From: Domibacillus tundrae
Lineage (GTDB): Bacteria > Bacillota > Bacilli > Bacillales > Domibacillaceae
DNA: 64,000 nt
Direction: 5' to 3'
Assembly (NCBI RefSeq): GCF_000970675.1
Contig: NZ_LAJA01000007.1
Span: 124,001 to 188,000 of the forward strand
Shown here: positions 35,512-43,473 of the stretch, one piece after another
Layout: each line of letters starts with the position of its first letter
Numbering within the stretch: the stretch's first letter is position 1
Program-made: the position numbers and the translations under genes
Notes under the pieces: model-generated
Seen by the model: only the letters and a program-made list of their open reading frames with translations
The model's database searches: none
Told to the model about the DNA's origin: nothing

Positions 35512-37077
35512 TTATTCGCCGCACGGCATCGGCTCAACATCTGGCACCGGCATATCTCGATGTGTAAACCCTTCTACTGTCCCAACCCGCTTAAAATATT
35601 TGAAGAACCGCTCGTTCGGATGACCGGACTCGCGATATCCTTCCACGATCCGCGTAAGCATCGGAACGATTTTTTCAGGCGGGATGCCTTCTGCCACATA
35701 CACACCTGGGTGCGCTGTACGGCTGACCACTTTTGCGCCTAAAAATAAGTCAAATGCTCCTTTTCGGTACACAATTCCAATGTCTTCATTAACCGCACCA
35801 TAGCAGGCCATCCCACATCCATTCACGCCGATGCGAAGCTCTTTCGGTACGCTTAACCCGCCAAGATCTCTTTGCAGCTTTTCGGCTTGTGGAATTGCAT
35901 CGCTTTTGTCGCCGTTACAAAAATCGCACGCTTTCACTGTGACAACATCGCCAACAGGTGCGAGTTCAAGACCAGCGGCGCGCAATTTGTCAATGATCGG
36001 CGCCGGGTCGGCTGTTTCGGTTTTCAGCAAAACGTAATGATGCGGCGTATATTCAATCGTCCCCTTTTCACCGGCTGCTTCTGACAATGCGATCAGCTGC
36101 TGCGGTGTAAAGTGCTTATTAACTACTCCAGGGCTGACAGCTGCTTCAAAAATCGCTTTTACTTCCGGCGGCGCGTGTTTTTGCTTTTGCATCGCTGCGA
36201 GCGCCTGAAGGCCAAGCTCTTTCAGCGGCTGCTTTTTTTCTTCTTCTCCACCATGAAGCGCCCATGGTTCATTTTCCGGACGAAGCCGTTCATGCGCGCG
36301 GAGCGGCTGCTTTTCTTCGGTCAATGTGTATTTGCGTGTATAACCACGCGGTGTGATCATGAGCCCGTCATAAAAAAAGGTCGTCGAGTTGCCGATAATG
36401 ACTGTTGTCAGCATGCCGATGTCGTGCTCAAGCATTTCTTCAAGCGTTGTCATAACGACTTCTTGCCGGTCGCGATAGGCACTTTTCACAAGGCCGACAG
36501 GTGTTTCCGGCTTACGATATTTCAGCAAAATGCGCTGCGCTTCTTCGATCTGTTTTGTGCGCCGGCCGCTTTTTGGGTTATAAAGCGCAATGACAAAATC
36601 AGCAGCTCCGGCAGCATCAATTCGCTTTTCAATCAATTCCCACGGCGTTAAATGATCACTTAAGCTAATCGTGCATGCATCATGCATGATCGGAGCGCCA
36701 AGCAGCGACGCGCATGAATTGATCGCAGAAATGCCTGGAATGATCTCGACTGTAATGCCGGTTTTCCGATCCCATCCTTGTTCAGCAAGCACTTCGTAAA
36801 CGAGCCCTGCCATGCCGTACACCCCAGCGTCCCCACTTGAAATGACCGAGACTGTTTTGCCTCGCTCCGCTTGTTTGACAGCCGCCTGCGCCCGGCTCAC
36901 CTCCTCGCTCATCCCGGTCGAAATGACTTCTTTTCCGTCAATGAGTGGAGCGACGAGTTCCATATATGTTTTATAGCCAATAACATAATCACTTTCCTTC
37001 AGCGCCTGCTTTGCCCGATCAGTAATATGACCCTCGTGGCCGGGGCCGAAGCCAACAACGTATAATGTTCCCGTCAT
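35512..37077 (-). CDS. cbiH: Precorrin-3B C17-methyltransferase fused to a sulfite-reductase-like Fe-S domain (CbiH60)
   Basis: 521 residues. Residues about 1-240 are the CbiH methyltransferase ('LYVVGFGPGHEGHITDRA', 'VISSGDAGVYGMAGLVYEV', 'PGISAINSCASLLGAPIMHD'). The C-terminal ~200 are a nitrite/sulfite reductase half-domain with CDFCNGDK and NGCGMACYGA cysteines for a 4Fe-4S cluster. The fusion is the CbiH60 type known from Bacillus megaterium, which contracts the ring at cobalt-precorrin-3. Confidence 0.93.
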   Translation of the reverse strand: MTGTLYVVGFGPGHEGHITDRAKQALKESDYVIGYKTYMELVAPLIDGKEVISTGMSEEVSRAQAAVKQAERGKTVSVISSGDAGVYGMAGLVYEVLAEQGWDRKTGITVEIIPGISAINSCASLLGAPIMHDACTISLSDHLTPWELIEKRIDAAGAADFVIALYNPKSGRRTKQIEEAQRILLKYRKPETPVGLVKSAYRDRQEVVMTTLEEMLEHDIGMLTTVIIGNSTTFFYDGLMITPRGYTRKYTLTEEKQPLRAHERLRPENEPWALHGGEEEKKQPLKELGLQALAAMQKQKHAPPEVKAIFEAAVSPGVVNKHFTPQQLIALSEAAGEKGTIEYTPHHYVLLKTETADPAPIIDKLRAAGLELAPVGDVVTVKACDFCNGDKSDAIPQAEKLQRDLGGLSVPKELRIGVNGCGMACYGAVNEDIGIVYRKGAFDLFLGAKVVSRTAHPGVYVAEGIPPEKIVPMLTRIVEGYRESGHPNERFFKYFKRVGTVEGFTHRDMPVPDVEPMPCGE

Positions 37078-37445
37078 TTTTTCTCACCTTTTTCCGTTCC
37101 TTTAAATCGTCCATTCAACAGCTGCATCCTGTCTCCTGATCTCTCATATGCTATCCATTCTTTTACTGGCTGATCGTTTTGCAAATGCGAGACGACCATT
37201 TCTTTGGCGCGCTGTTCATCCATTTCAAAGTACCAGTCGGCTTCCGGATACACGACAACGACACAGCCATCTTTGCACCGCCCATTGCATCTTGTTCTTG
37301 TTGTATGAACATGTGCATCTAACTCATGCTTTGTAATTTCATTACGAATCACCTGGGTGACTTCTTCGCCGCCTTTTCGCATACATGTCGAGCCATTGCA
37401 AATTAGCACATGTTTATTCATATTGGTTAAATTCCATGTCGCCAT
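37074..37445 (-). CDS. cbiW: CbiW-like 2Fe-2S ferredoxin of the cobalamin operon
   Basis: 123 residues with a thioredoxin-like ferredoxin pattern: CNGSTC near residue 17 and CNGRCKDGC near residue 54, then the core strand 'VVVVYPEADWYFEM'. It is the first gene after the cobalamin riboswitch and overlaps cbiH by four bases. In B. megaterium the equivalent CbiW sits at the same operon position and is proposed to supply electrons; that role is by analogy. A second in-frame ATG (MNKHVLIC) is an alternative start. Confidence 0.85.
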   Translation of the reverse strand: MATWNLTNMNKHVLICNGSTCMRKGGEEVTQVIRNEITKHELDAHVHTTRTRCNGRCKDGCVVVVYPEADWYFEMDEQRAKEMVVSHLQNDQPVKEWIAYERSGDRMQLLNGRFKGTEKGEKK

Positions 37446-37472
37446 CTTGATCCACTCCTTTTTTAGAAACGC

Positions 37473-37506
37473 AAAAAGCCCCCGCTTCTACGGCAGAAGC
37501 AGGGGC
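37473..37506 (-). terminator. Cobalamin riboswitch terminator
   Basis: GCCCCTGCTTCT pairs with AGAAGCGGGGGC on the minus strand and runs into TTTTT, shortly before cbiW. Confidence 0.88.
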
Positions 37507-37587
37507 AGAAAATCGCATTAAAAGAGAGCTGGTCAAAAAAAGCCATGCGCATTCATCCCGTTCTTCCCACCGAAGAATGATGTATCA

Positions 37588-37766
37588 GCATTAAAAGCAG
37601 GTCTCCTGGCTTGCGGTCATTTTACTTTCGTCTCCCTTCCCGGACAAATCCAGTGGGTAATCAGACAATTTCATCACGCTTACAGTAGCGGGGGCTGCAC
37701 CGGACTTTCACCGGTTTCCCTATTATCCCGGACGTACAAACTCCGGGCACTCTTAATGTTCGTATT
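37588..37766 (-). promoter_or_regulatory. Cobalamin riboswitch
   Basis: Minus-strand features in order: AGAGTGCCCGGAG, GGGAAACCGGTGAAAGTCCGG, GCAGCCCCCGCTACTGTAA, and GCAAGCCAGGAGACCTGC (B12-box). This controls the whole cbiW-cbiO operon of about 13 kb. The 80 bases between aptamer and terminator hold the switching sequences. Confidence 0.96.
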
Positions 37767-37783
37767 TAGTTTTGTTGTGATTA

Positions 37784-37816
37784 ACATTAGCAGGAAATGA
37801 CTTCTTTTGACAAGCA
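37784..37816 (-). promoter_or_regulatory. Probable promoter of the cobalamin operon
   Basis: Minus strand TTGTCA and TAATGT with an 18-base spacer, a short distance before the riboswitch. Spacing is one base long, so moderate confidence. Confidence 0.5.
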
Positions 37817-37846
37817 AAAAATAAAAAAGTTTGTTTTACAAAGATA

Positions 37847-37871
37847 AAAAAGACCCCGTAAACGAGGTCAA
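37847..37871 (-). terminator. Terminator after the degraded lipoprotein gene
   Basis: GACCTCG-TTTA-CGGGGTC then six T on the minus strand; insulates the cobalamin promoter from upstream transcription. Confidence 0.8.
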
Positions 37872-37887
37872 TTTGGCACAAAACTCA

Positions 37888-38331
37888 TTATTCGCTGGAC
37901 AACTCTTTGCCTATGAGACTATCAAACAATTTTGCCGACTTTTCTTTGTTTAATTGAACGTATTTACTTTCGCCCTCTGTAACAAGTTCCACTTTGTCTT
38001 TATTTGGACTAATCCAAAGAGCATAAACCAGGCCATTTGATTTATTTTCATCGTTCCCGTCTTTAAAGTGGAATTTATAATAAGGAAGATATGCCTTAAG
38101 CACTTCTGCATTTTGCCATTCAGTGTTAGCGAGTATGCCTTTTACCTTCTAGACTTCCCCGTTATTGTTAATTCCATGTGCATGTTCATATTGATCCTCT
38201 TCACCGGCTCATTTTTCCACTATTATTTTTGTCTCTTCGTTTTTCATTTTATTTTTGGCTTCGGCTGAACAGCCTGCTATTAAAATGAAAGATACAGCAA
38301 GAAGCACCACAAAAACCTTATGTTTTTTCAG
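37888..38331 (-). pseudogene. Lipoprotein gene with two in-frame stop codons
   Basis: One continuous frame reads LKKHKVFVVLLAVSFILIAG-C (a lipoprotein signal peptide with lipobox IAGC), EAKNKMKNEETKIIVEK, TGA (38209-38211), AGEEDQYEHAHGINNNGEV, TAG (38149-38151), KVKGILANTEWQNAEVLK and on to ...KELSSE. The only start at the expected place is a CTG at 38331. The last 71 residues alone lack a ribosome binding site at their GTG. I do not recognise the family. Decay by nonsense mutation is the simplest reading. Confidence 0.72.
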
Positions 38332-38404
38332 GTCCTTTTTCCCCTTTATGTGTTGAAATTTTTTCAGTTCACCATGTAAACAAAATAGCCTGAAAGAACT
38401 CGGG

Positions 38405-38917
38405 TTAATCGTCTAAATCTGTTTCGCCAACATGTACTTCACCCGTTGAGCCGTTCACATAAACATCCGTTTCTTTATTGCCGTCACGGATTTCAATTTC
38501 GTAATGGCCATCATCAAGCTCAACATCTTTTACTGTGCCCTTCACTTGTTTTTGAGCGGCCGCAATTGCTTCTTCCTGTGTGACCGTTACATCAGCATTT
38601 TCATTTTGGTCTTCAAAATCATCATCGTCATCCCGGTCTTTTTTCACAATGTCGCCAGAGTTTCCGTCAATTTTCACATCATAATCCTGTGTATCCACTT
38701 CATATACCGGACCAGTCAAATTCTTTTCCAATTCAATGCTTTCAACAACTGATTGTGTTTCTTTTTCAGCGATCGATTTTGCTTCTTCCATCGTCAATTT
38801 CGCGTCAAGACCGGGTACTTCCGCTTGAATTTTGTCGTTTTGCACGCCCCATAAAACACCGCCGCCTAAAAGCCCTGCTGTTAAGAATCCGCCTGCAATC
38901 GTTGTTTTTTTCATCAT
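38405..38917 (-). CDS. PepSY-domain secreted/membrane-anchored protein 1
   Basis: 170 residues: an N-terminal hydrophobic anchor (about 5-25) and two PepSY-like repeats ('LTMEEAKSIAEKETQSVVESIELEK', 'VTQEEAIAAAQKQVKGTVKDVELDDG'), with a very acidic linker (DRDDDDDFEDQNE). PepSY domains are thought to modulate proteases or signalling at the cell surface. It lies downstream of a second PepSY gene and a two-component system, as ykoI lies beside ykoGH in B. subtilis. Confidence 0.87.
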   Translation of the reverse strand: MMKKTTIAGGFLTAGLLGGGVLWGVQNDKIQAEVPGLDAKLTMEEAKSIAEKETQSVVESIELEKNLTGPVYEVDTQDYDVKIDGNSGDIVKKDRDDDDDFEDQNENADVTVTQEEAIAAAQKQVKGTVKDVELDDGHYEIEIRDGNKETDVYVNGSTGEVHVGETDLDD

Positions 38918-39006
38918 TGTTTCCTCCTTGTTTTTCTTTCTTGCTTATATAATAGCCAGGCAAAATGAGAAAAAAGGGAGGAGAAAATGAGAGTTTCATG
39001 AGAATG

Positions 39007-39507
39007 TTAATCGTCCCACGAAATTGATATAACGTCACCGGAAACCGCATTGACCTGTACGGTCGCTTCTTCACCATTTTCTGCGTCAATATCAACAATA
39101 TAGGAGCCGGCTTCTTCTTCATCCCCCAGCTCCACCTCATCAATCACACCCGGTACTTGCTTTAAAGCGATTTGTCCAGCTTCCTCCGGTGTCAGCTGTC
39201 GTGTTGTGTTTTCTGATCCTTGTTTCGGTTCTTTAGAAGGTGCTGCTTCCTGATTCGTGCGGGTCATTCCACTCAGTTCACCTGTTTCGCTGTCAACGGC
39301 CACTTTATATTCACCTTCTGCGACTTGAATCATATAAACAAATTGACCGTTTTCTTCTGTTGATTTGATCACTGTCCCGTTATATTGCTGCGCGAGTTTT
39401 TCACCAGCTTCCGCCATTGTAACGTCCGGCTGCCGGAATAACTGATATAGAAAAAAAACAGCAGCAGCCGCGACAGCAAGGATCAATACGATCAACATTT
39501 TCTTCAT
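39007..39507 (-). CDS. PepSY-domain membrane-anchored protein 2
   Basis: 166 residues: N-terminal membrane helix (about 4-21), then two PepSY units ('VTMAEAGEKLAQQYNGTVIKS', 'LTPEEAGQIALKQVPGVIDEVELGDEE'). Its start overlaps the end of the sensor kinase gene by four bases, so it belongs to that operon and may feed back on the kinase. Confidence 0.87.
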   Translation of the reverse strand: MKKMLIVLILAVAAAAVFFLYQLFRQPDVTMAEAGEKLAQQYNGTVIKSTEENGQFVYMIQVAEGEYKVAVDSETGELSGMTRTNQEAAPSKEPKQGSENTTRQLTPEEAGQIALKQVPGVIDEVELGDEEEAGSYIVDIDAENGEEATVQVNAVSGDVISISWDD

Positions 39508-40886
39508 TTTCTTTCCTCCTGTTTTTCTTTTAGTGTACGGGAGGAAAATGAGAATTCGCTAAGAGTCAGGATCACAGTCGTGCCCATTCCTTCCTCACTT
39601 TCAATTCGGATACCCGCGTCAATGACAGCAGCCAATTCTTTTGCAAACGACAGCCCGAGCCCAAACCCGCCTGTTTTGCGTGACCGTGCTTTGTCGACCC
39701 GGTAAAACCGGTCAAAGACTTTTTCAAGATCAGAGGAAGGAATGCCAATCCCATAATCGATGATACGAATTTTCATCCTTTTCACTTCGATGTGAATATC
39801 GTCCTCAGAATATTTACGTGCGTTATCGAGAAAAATATATAGTAACTGGCGCAATTTAGCCCTGTCCGTTTTCATGCTGAATGGATCAATAATAGTGATC
39901 TCTACGTGCCGGCCATACGCTTTTTCAAAAGAGCCCGCTGCTTCTTCAACAAATCCAGGAATGTCGACTGTTTCCACGTTCATGTCCCATGTTTCTCCGC
40001 GTCTGGCGAGTGTAAGCAGCTGCTGTGTCAGCTCTTTCATGCGAATGGCTTCTTCATGAATCGCTTCGACTGATTCATCAAACAAATCCGGCCGGTCTTT
40101 GCCGCGCCGCCTCAATAAATTCGCGTATGATTCGATTACTGTCAGCGGTGTTTTCAATTCATGAGAGGCGTTTTGAACAAACGATTCCTGCTTCTGGTAA
40201 TTTTCCCCCAGCAAGTCCATCATGTCATTAAACGTGCGCGCCATGTCTTGAAATTCATCGTGGCGTTTTTCATTTGTTTCAATCCGTTCGTACGTGCCGC
40301 TTTTTTGAATGCGGCGCATCGTTTGTGTCATATCTTCAACCGGATTTGAAATAATGGCGCTGAGCATACGTGCAGAGATAGCAGCGGGAATAACCGCTAA
40401 AAAGGACACTACGATGAGAACAATCCGCAAAATATCTAAAATACGGTCAGTCGCCTGCAAATTTTCCATCAGCTCAAGTGATGCCACTTCCCCAGCGCGC
40501 CAAATGACAGGGAGGGAAACACGCGCATAACGTGATGAATGTTCTTCAACGACCGTTTGCTGCTCTGACGTTTCAAAAACTGCTTCCCGTTCACGGAGTG
40601 CCGCGGCATTTGGCGATACGGAGACTCCGTCCACTGTGCCGTCCGACAAAACAACTCTCACCATGCCATCTGCCGGTGCGTATGCCCTGAGCAAATCACT
40701 GCTTACAATCGATTCAGCCGGGTTCGATACGCCACTGGTGATCCGCGCCGCATCCGCCGCTGTCCTCTCGACATCCGCTTCTTTGAGCATAATGGATGCT
40801 GCCGCATAAATGGCTGTATTCATCAGCACAACAATTGCGATGAGCAGTACGCTCGTCCCAAGATGGATTTTATTTTTCAGCTTCAT
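39504..40886 (-). CDS. HAMP-domain sensor histidine kinase (YkoH-like)
   Basis: 460 residues: two membrane helices (about 10-30 and 155-175) flanking an extracytoplasmic sensor, HAMP, H-box 'NASHELKTPLTVIESYANLLRR', N-box 'YIFLDNARKYS', G1 'IIDYGIGIP' and G2 'GGFGLGLSFAKELA'. Overlaps the response regulator by four bases. Signal unknown; coupling to PepSY proteins suggests an envelope cue (inference). Confidence 0.92.
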   Translation of the reverse strand: MKLKNKIHLGTSVLLIAIVVLMNTAIYAAASIMLKEADVERTAADAARITSGVSNPAESIVSSDLLRAYAPADGMVRVVLSDGTVDGVSVSPNAAALREREAVFETSEQQTVVEEHSSRYARVSLPVIWRAGEVASLELMENLQATDRILDILRIVLIVVSFLAVIPAAISARMLSAIISNPVEDMTQTMRRIQKSGTYERIETNEKRHDEFQDMARTFNDMMDLLGENYQKQESFVQNASHELKTPLTVIESYANLLRRRGKDRPDLFDESVEAIHEEAIRMKELTQQLLTLARRGETWDMNVETVDIPGFVEEAAGSFEKAYGRHVEITIIDPFSMKTDRAKLRQLLYIFLDNARKYSEDDIHIEVKRMKIRIIDYGIGIPSSDLEKVFDRFYRVDKARSRKTGGFGLGLSFAKELAAVIDAGIRIESEEGMGTTVILTLSEFSFSSRTLKEKQEERK

Positions 40887-41554
40887 GATTCTTTCAGCAC
40901 GTAGCCGACGCCGCGCACCGTATGAATAAGCGGTCCATCAAACGGCTTGTCAATTTTGTTCCGCACGTAACGGATGTAAACGTCGACAACATTTGTGTCT
41001 CCATAGTAATCATATCCCCACACTCCGTCCAAAAGCTGCTCTCTCGATAAGACGTGCCGCTTGTTTTTCAGTAAATAAACGAGCAAATCATATTCACGTG
41101 GCGTCAAATCAATTAGTTGGCCGGCACGCTTTACTTCCCGCGATTCTTCGTTAACGGCTAAGTCCGCTGCTGATAAAGAAGCACTTTGGACTGTTGTGCG
41201 GAGTGCTGCCCGAATTCTGGCTAACAGTTCATCCATATCGAACGGTTTTGTTACATAGTCACTGGCGCCAAGATCAAGTCCGTCCACTTTATCGGCCACA
41301 TCGTCTTTCGCCGTCAGCAAAATAACCGGCACACTGCTTCCTTGCCGGATTCGCCGCAGCACCCCCATGCCATCCAGCCCTGGCAGCATGACATCGAGCA
41401 GCACAAGATCAAATGTTTCTTCTCGAAATGCGGAAAGCGCATCCAGCCCATCCAGCACTTTTTTCGTCTCATAACCTTCATGCTCAAGCTCAAGTTCTAA
41501 CACGCGGGCAATTCGTTCTTCATCCTCTACAATCAAAATACGCTGTCTGCCCAC
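40883..41554 (-). CDS. OmpR/PhoB-type response regulator (YkoG-like)
   Basis: 223 residues: receiver with phospho-acceptor in 'LVLLDVMLPGLDG' and 'LLTAKDD' / 'YVTKPFDMDELLARI', then winged-helix DNA-binding domain ('DLTPREYDLLVYLLKNKRHVLSREQLLDGVWG', 'YIRYVRNKIDKP'). The GTG at 41552-41554 follows GGAGG within the last codons of the pirin gene, with no intergenic gap. Confidence 0.93.
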   Translation of the reverse strand: MGRQRILIVEDEERIARVLELELEHEGYETKKVLDGLDALSAFREETFDLVLLDVMLPGLDGMGVLRRIRQGSSVPVILLTAKDDVADKVDGLDLGASDYVTKPFDMDELLARIRAALRTTVQSASLSAADLAVNEESREVKRAGQLIDLTPREYDLLVYLLKNKRHVLSREQLLDGVWGYDYYGDTNVVDVYIRYVRNKIDKPFDGPLIHTVRGVGYVLKES

Positions 41555-42364
41555 TTATTTCGCCTCCGGACCAAATTTGCCGGATTGATAGTCAAGAAAC
41601 GCTTCCCGGATTTCTTGCTGTGTATTCATGACAAACGGACCATGTGTGATGATTGGATCTCCATGCGGTTTGCCGGAATAGATCAGCACTTTAGAACGTG
41701 CTTCTGATTTGATTTGAATGTCATGCCCTTTCGTTAATAGTGCGGCTTGACCTTTTTCCAACACTGTTTCATTTTCGCCAAAAGCACAGCGGCCGCCAAG
41801 CACATAAAAGAATGCAGTATGATCCGCTTCGAGTTTGTGTGTATACTGTTCACCGGCAGGCAGACTGATTTCAGCCATCGTGAACGGAACCAGCGGCTTC
41901 ATCAGCCCTCCATTCCCTGCAAAAACACGAACTTGCGCCGGACCGATTTTTGTTACCGGTACATTTTCTGAGTAAATATCCTGGTAAAACGGTTCAGACT
42001 GTTTCAATGACGCCGGCAAATTCAGCCAAAGCTGGAGTGAATGAACGATATCCTCTGCGACGGGCTCTTCAGCATGGCGCGCGCCCGAACCGGCATTCAT
42101 GTATTGAACGTCACCCGCGCTAAGAATGCCTCGGCCCCCTTTATTGTCAATATGCTCAAGACGGCCGTCAATAACGTATGTGATCGTTTGAAAACCTTTA
42201 TGTGGATGATCACCGAATGTGCCCCGTTTAAACCAATCTTCCGCCAGTAAAATAAATGGATCAGCTTCCTCTATCATGTCCGGAGGCAGAACAAAGGCCT
42301 GCTGAACGTGCGGAAACCCTCTTTCATTAAATTGAATCGTCCATGACTTTTTGATCTCAGCCAT
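41555..42364 (-). CDS. Pirin-family cupin protein
   Basis: 269 residues with bicupin fold; N-terminal metal motif in 'DHPHKGFQTITYVIDGRLEHIDN' and 'GSGARHAEEP' (His/His/His/Glu set). Some bacterial pirins have quercetinase activity, others bind regulators, so the role is open. The ATG at 42362-42364 gives MAEIKKSWTIQFN; AAAGGGGCG precedes it. Directly abuts the two-component genes. Confidence 0.88.
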   Translation of the reverse strand: MAEIKKSWTIQFNERGFPHVQQAFVLPPDMIEEADPFILLAEDWFKRGTFGDHPHKGFQTITYVIDGRLEHIDNKGGRGILSAGDVQYMNAGSGARHAEEPVAEDIVHSLQLWLNLPASLKQSEPFYQDIYSENVPVTKIGPAQVRVFAGNGGLMKPLVPFTMAEISLPAGEQYTHKLEADHTAFFYVLGGRCAFGENETVLEKGQAALLTKGHDIQIKSEARSKVLIYSGKPHGDPIITHGPFVMNTQQEIREAFLDYQSGKFGPEAK

Positions 42365-42448
42365 TTTGACATCGCCCCTTTCGTTCTTTTTATTATCGTT
42401 GTGCTGCCACTTTTTGTCCAAAAAAAGACGATCTGTATGGGATCGTCA

Positions 42449-43285
42449 TTACTCTCTAAAAAAATCATGTATAAGCATCATGAGGTCTTCGTTATGCGGA
42501 ATGGTCTTGGCAACTGTTTCAATGATGAGCCGGCGAGGCGCCTGTTCCCTTATTTCATCCTGTAAAAATGCAAGGAGCTCTTCTGTACGCTCATCGGTTT
42601 TTTTTTGCATCGTGCCGATTTTTTGCATAAGCCGGCTTTTTTTTCGTTCTCGGATAAGAGTCTCTTCCGGCTGCCATTTTTCAAGCAGCTGCGGATCAAG
42701 AAGAGAGTCGTTTGTTATCACAATTTCCTCAACAGCTGCATCCACCCGTCGCATCGCATACGCGATAATGTCGTCCACCTTCACATTTCCTTCTACTGCC
42801 ATGACGAAATGAATCGTATTTTGAATAATTCCGAACACCATTACGGCAATATCGACCGAATAAGGACGAACCCGTTCCCCGTACACTTCAACGAATCGTC
42901 TTTGCATCCAGCGCAGCTCATTGAAATGGTTCTGTTTGACAAACTTTTTCAAATCCTCGTCTTCTGATACAAATACACCTTGAAACAAAGCAAACAAATT
43001 ATTTTCTTTATTCACTTCCATCTTCACTTTTACTTGTTGAATAAAAACACTTTTATCATGAATGGGACGCCCGGCAATCACTTCGGCGCGGCGCTCGTCC
43101 GCTTCAAAATTTATTTTCTCAAAAATACTGATCAGCAGCTCATTTTTTGACGGAAAGTAATTATAAAACGTTCCTTTTGAAATACCGCTTTGATCTAAAA
43201 TATCCTGAACAGATGTTGCGGCATACCCTTTTTCGACAAAAAGGGCATGCGCAGCGTTCATTACGTTCTTTTTTCGTTCGTTCAA
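42449..43285 (-). CDS. TetR/AcrR-family repressor
   Basis: 278 residues, longer than the usual ~200. The helix-turn-helix 'ALFVEKGYAATSVQDILDQSGISKGTFYNYFPSKNELL' is near the N terminus. Divergent from the MFS exporter at 43474; two copies of an ACTATCGGT-centred motif lie between them. The start is TTG at 43283-43285 after GAGGAAG. Confidence 0.92.
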   Translation of the reverse strand: MNERKKNVMNAAHALFVEKGYAATSVQDILDQSGISKGTFYNYFPSKNELLISIFEKINFEADERRAEVIAGRPIHDKSVFIQQVKVKMEVNKENNLFALFQGVFVSEDEDLKKFVKQNHFNELRWMQRRFVEVYGERVRPYSVDIAVMVFGIIQNTIHFVMAVEGNVKVDDIIAYAMRRVDAAVEEIVITNDSLLDPQLLEKWQPEETLIRERKKSRLMQKIGTMQKKTDERTEELLAFLQDEIREQAPRRLIIETVAKTIPHNEDLMMLIHDFFRE

Positions 43286-43307
43286 TGGATTGCACTTCCT
43301 CTTTTTG

Positions 43308-43325
43308 AACTATCGGTCTATTTTG
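43308..43325. promoter_or_regulatory. Probable TetR-type operator, copy 1
   Basis: AACTATCGGTCTATTTTG lies just downstream of a TTGAAA-17-TATTCT promoter reading toward the TetR gene. It matches copy 2 in 12 of the 14 bases of the core ACTATCGGTMTATT. Confidence 0.6.
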
Positions 43326-43382
43326 AGAATAAAGTAAAAATCCTTTCATTTCAAGGCTCTAAAATAAATCTTCATTTAATTG

Positions 43383-43411
43383 TTGATTTTTTTATACTAT
43401 CGGTATATTAT
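43383..43411 (+). promoter_or_regulatory. Promoter of the MFS exporter with operator copy 2 in its spacer
   Basis: TTGATT (43383-43388) and TATTAT (43406-43411) are 17 bases apart; ACTATCGGTATATT (43396-43409) sits across the spacer and -10, where repressor binding would exclude polymerase. Confidence 0.65.
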
Positions 43412-43473
43412 AAACACCTGTTAGAATAACAGTATAAAAATTATACTCACAGTATGTAAGAGGAGGATTTATT

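Noticed and set aside
36112-36651. 179-codon plus-strand frame inside cbiH
   Set aside because: Antisense to a well-supported CDS; no ribosome binding site.
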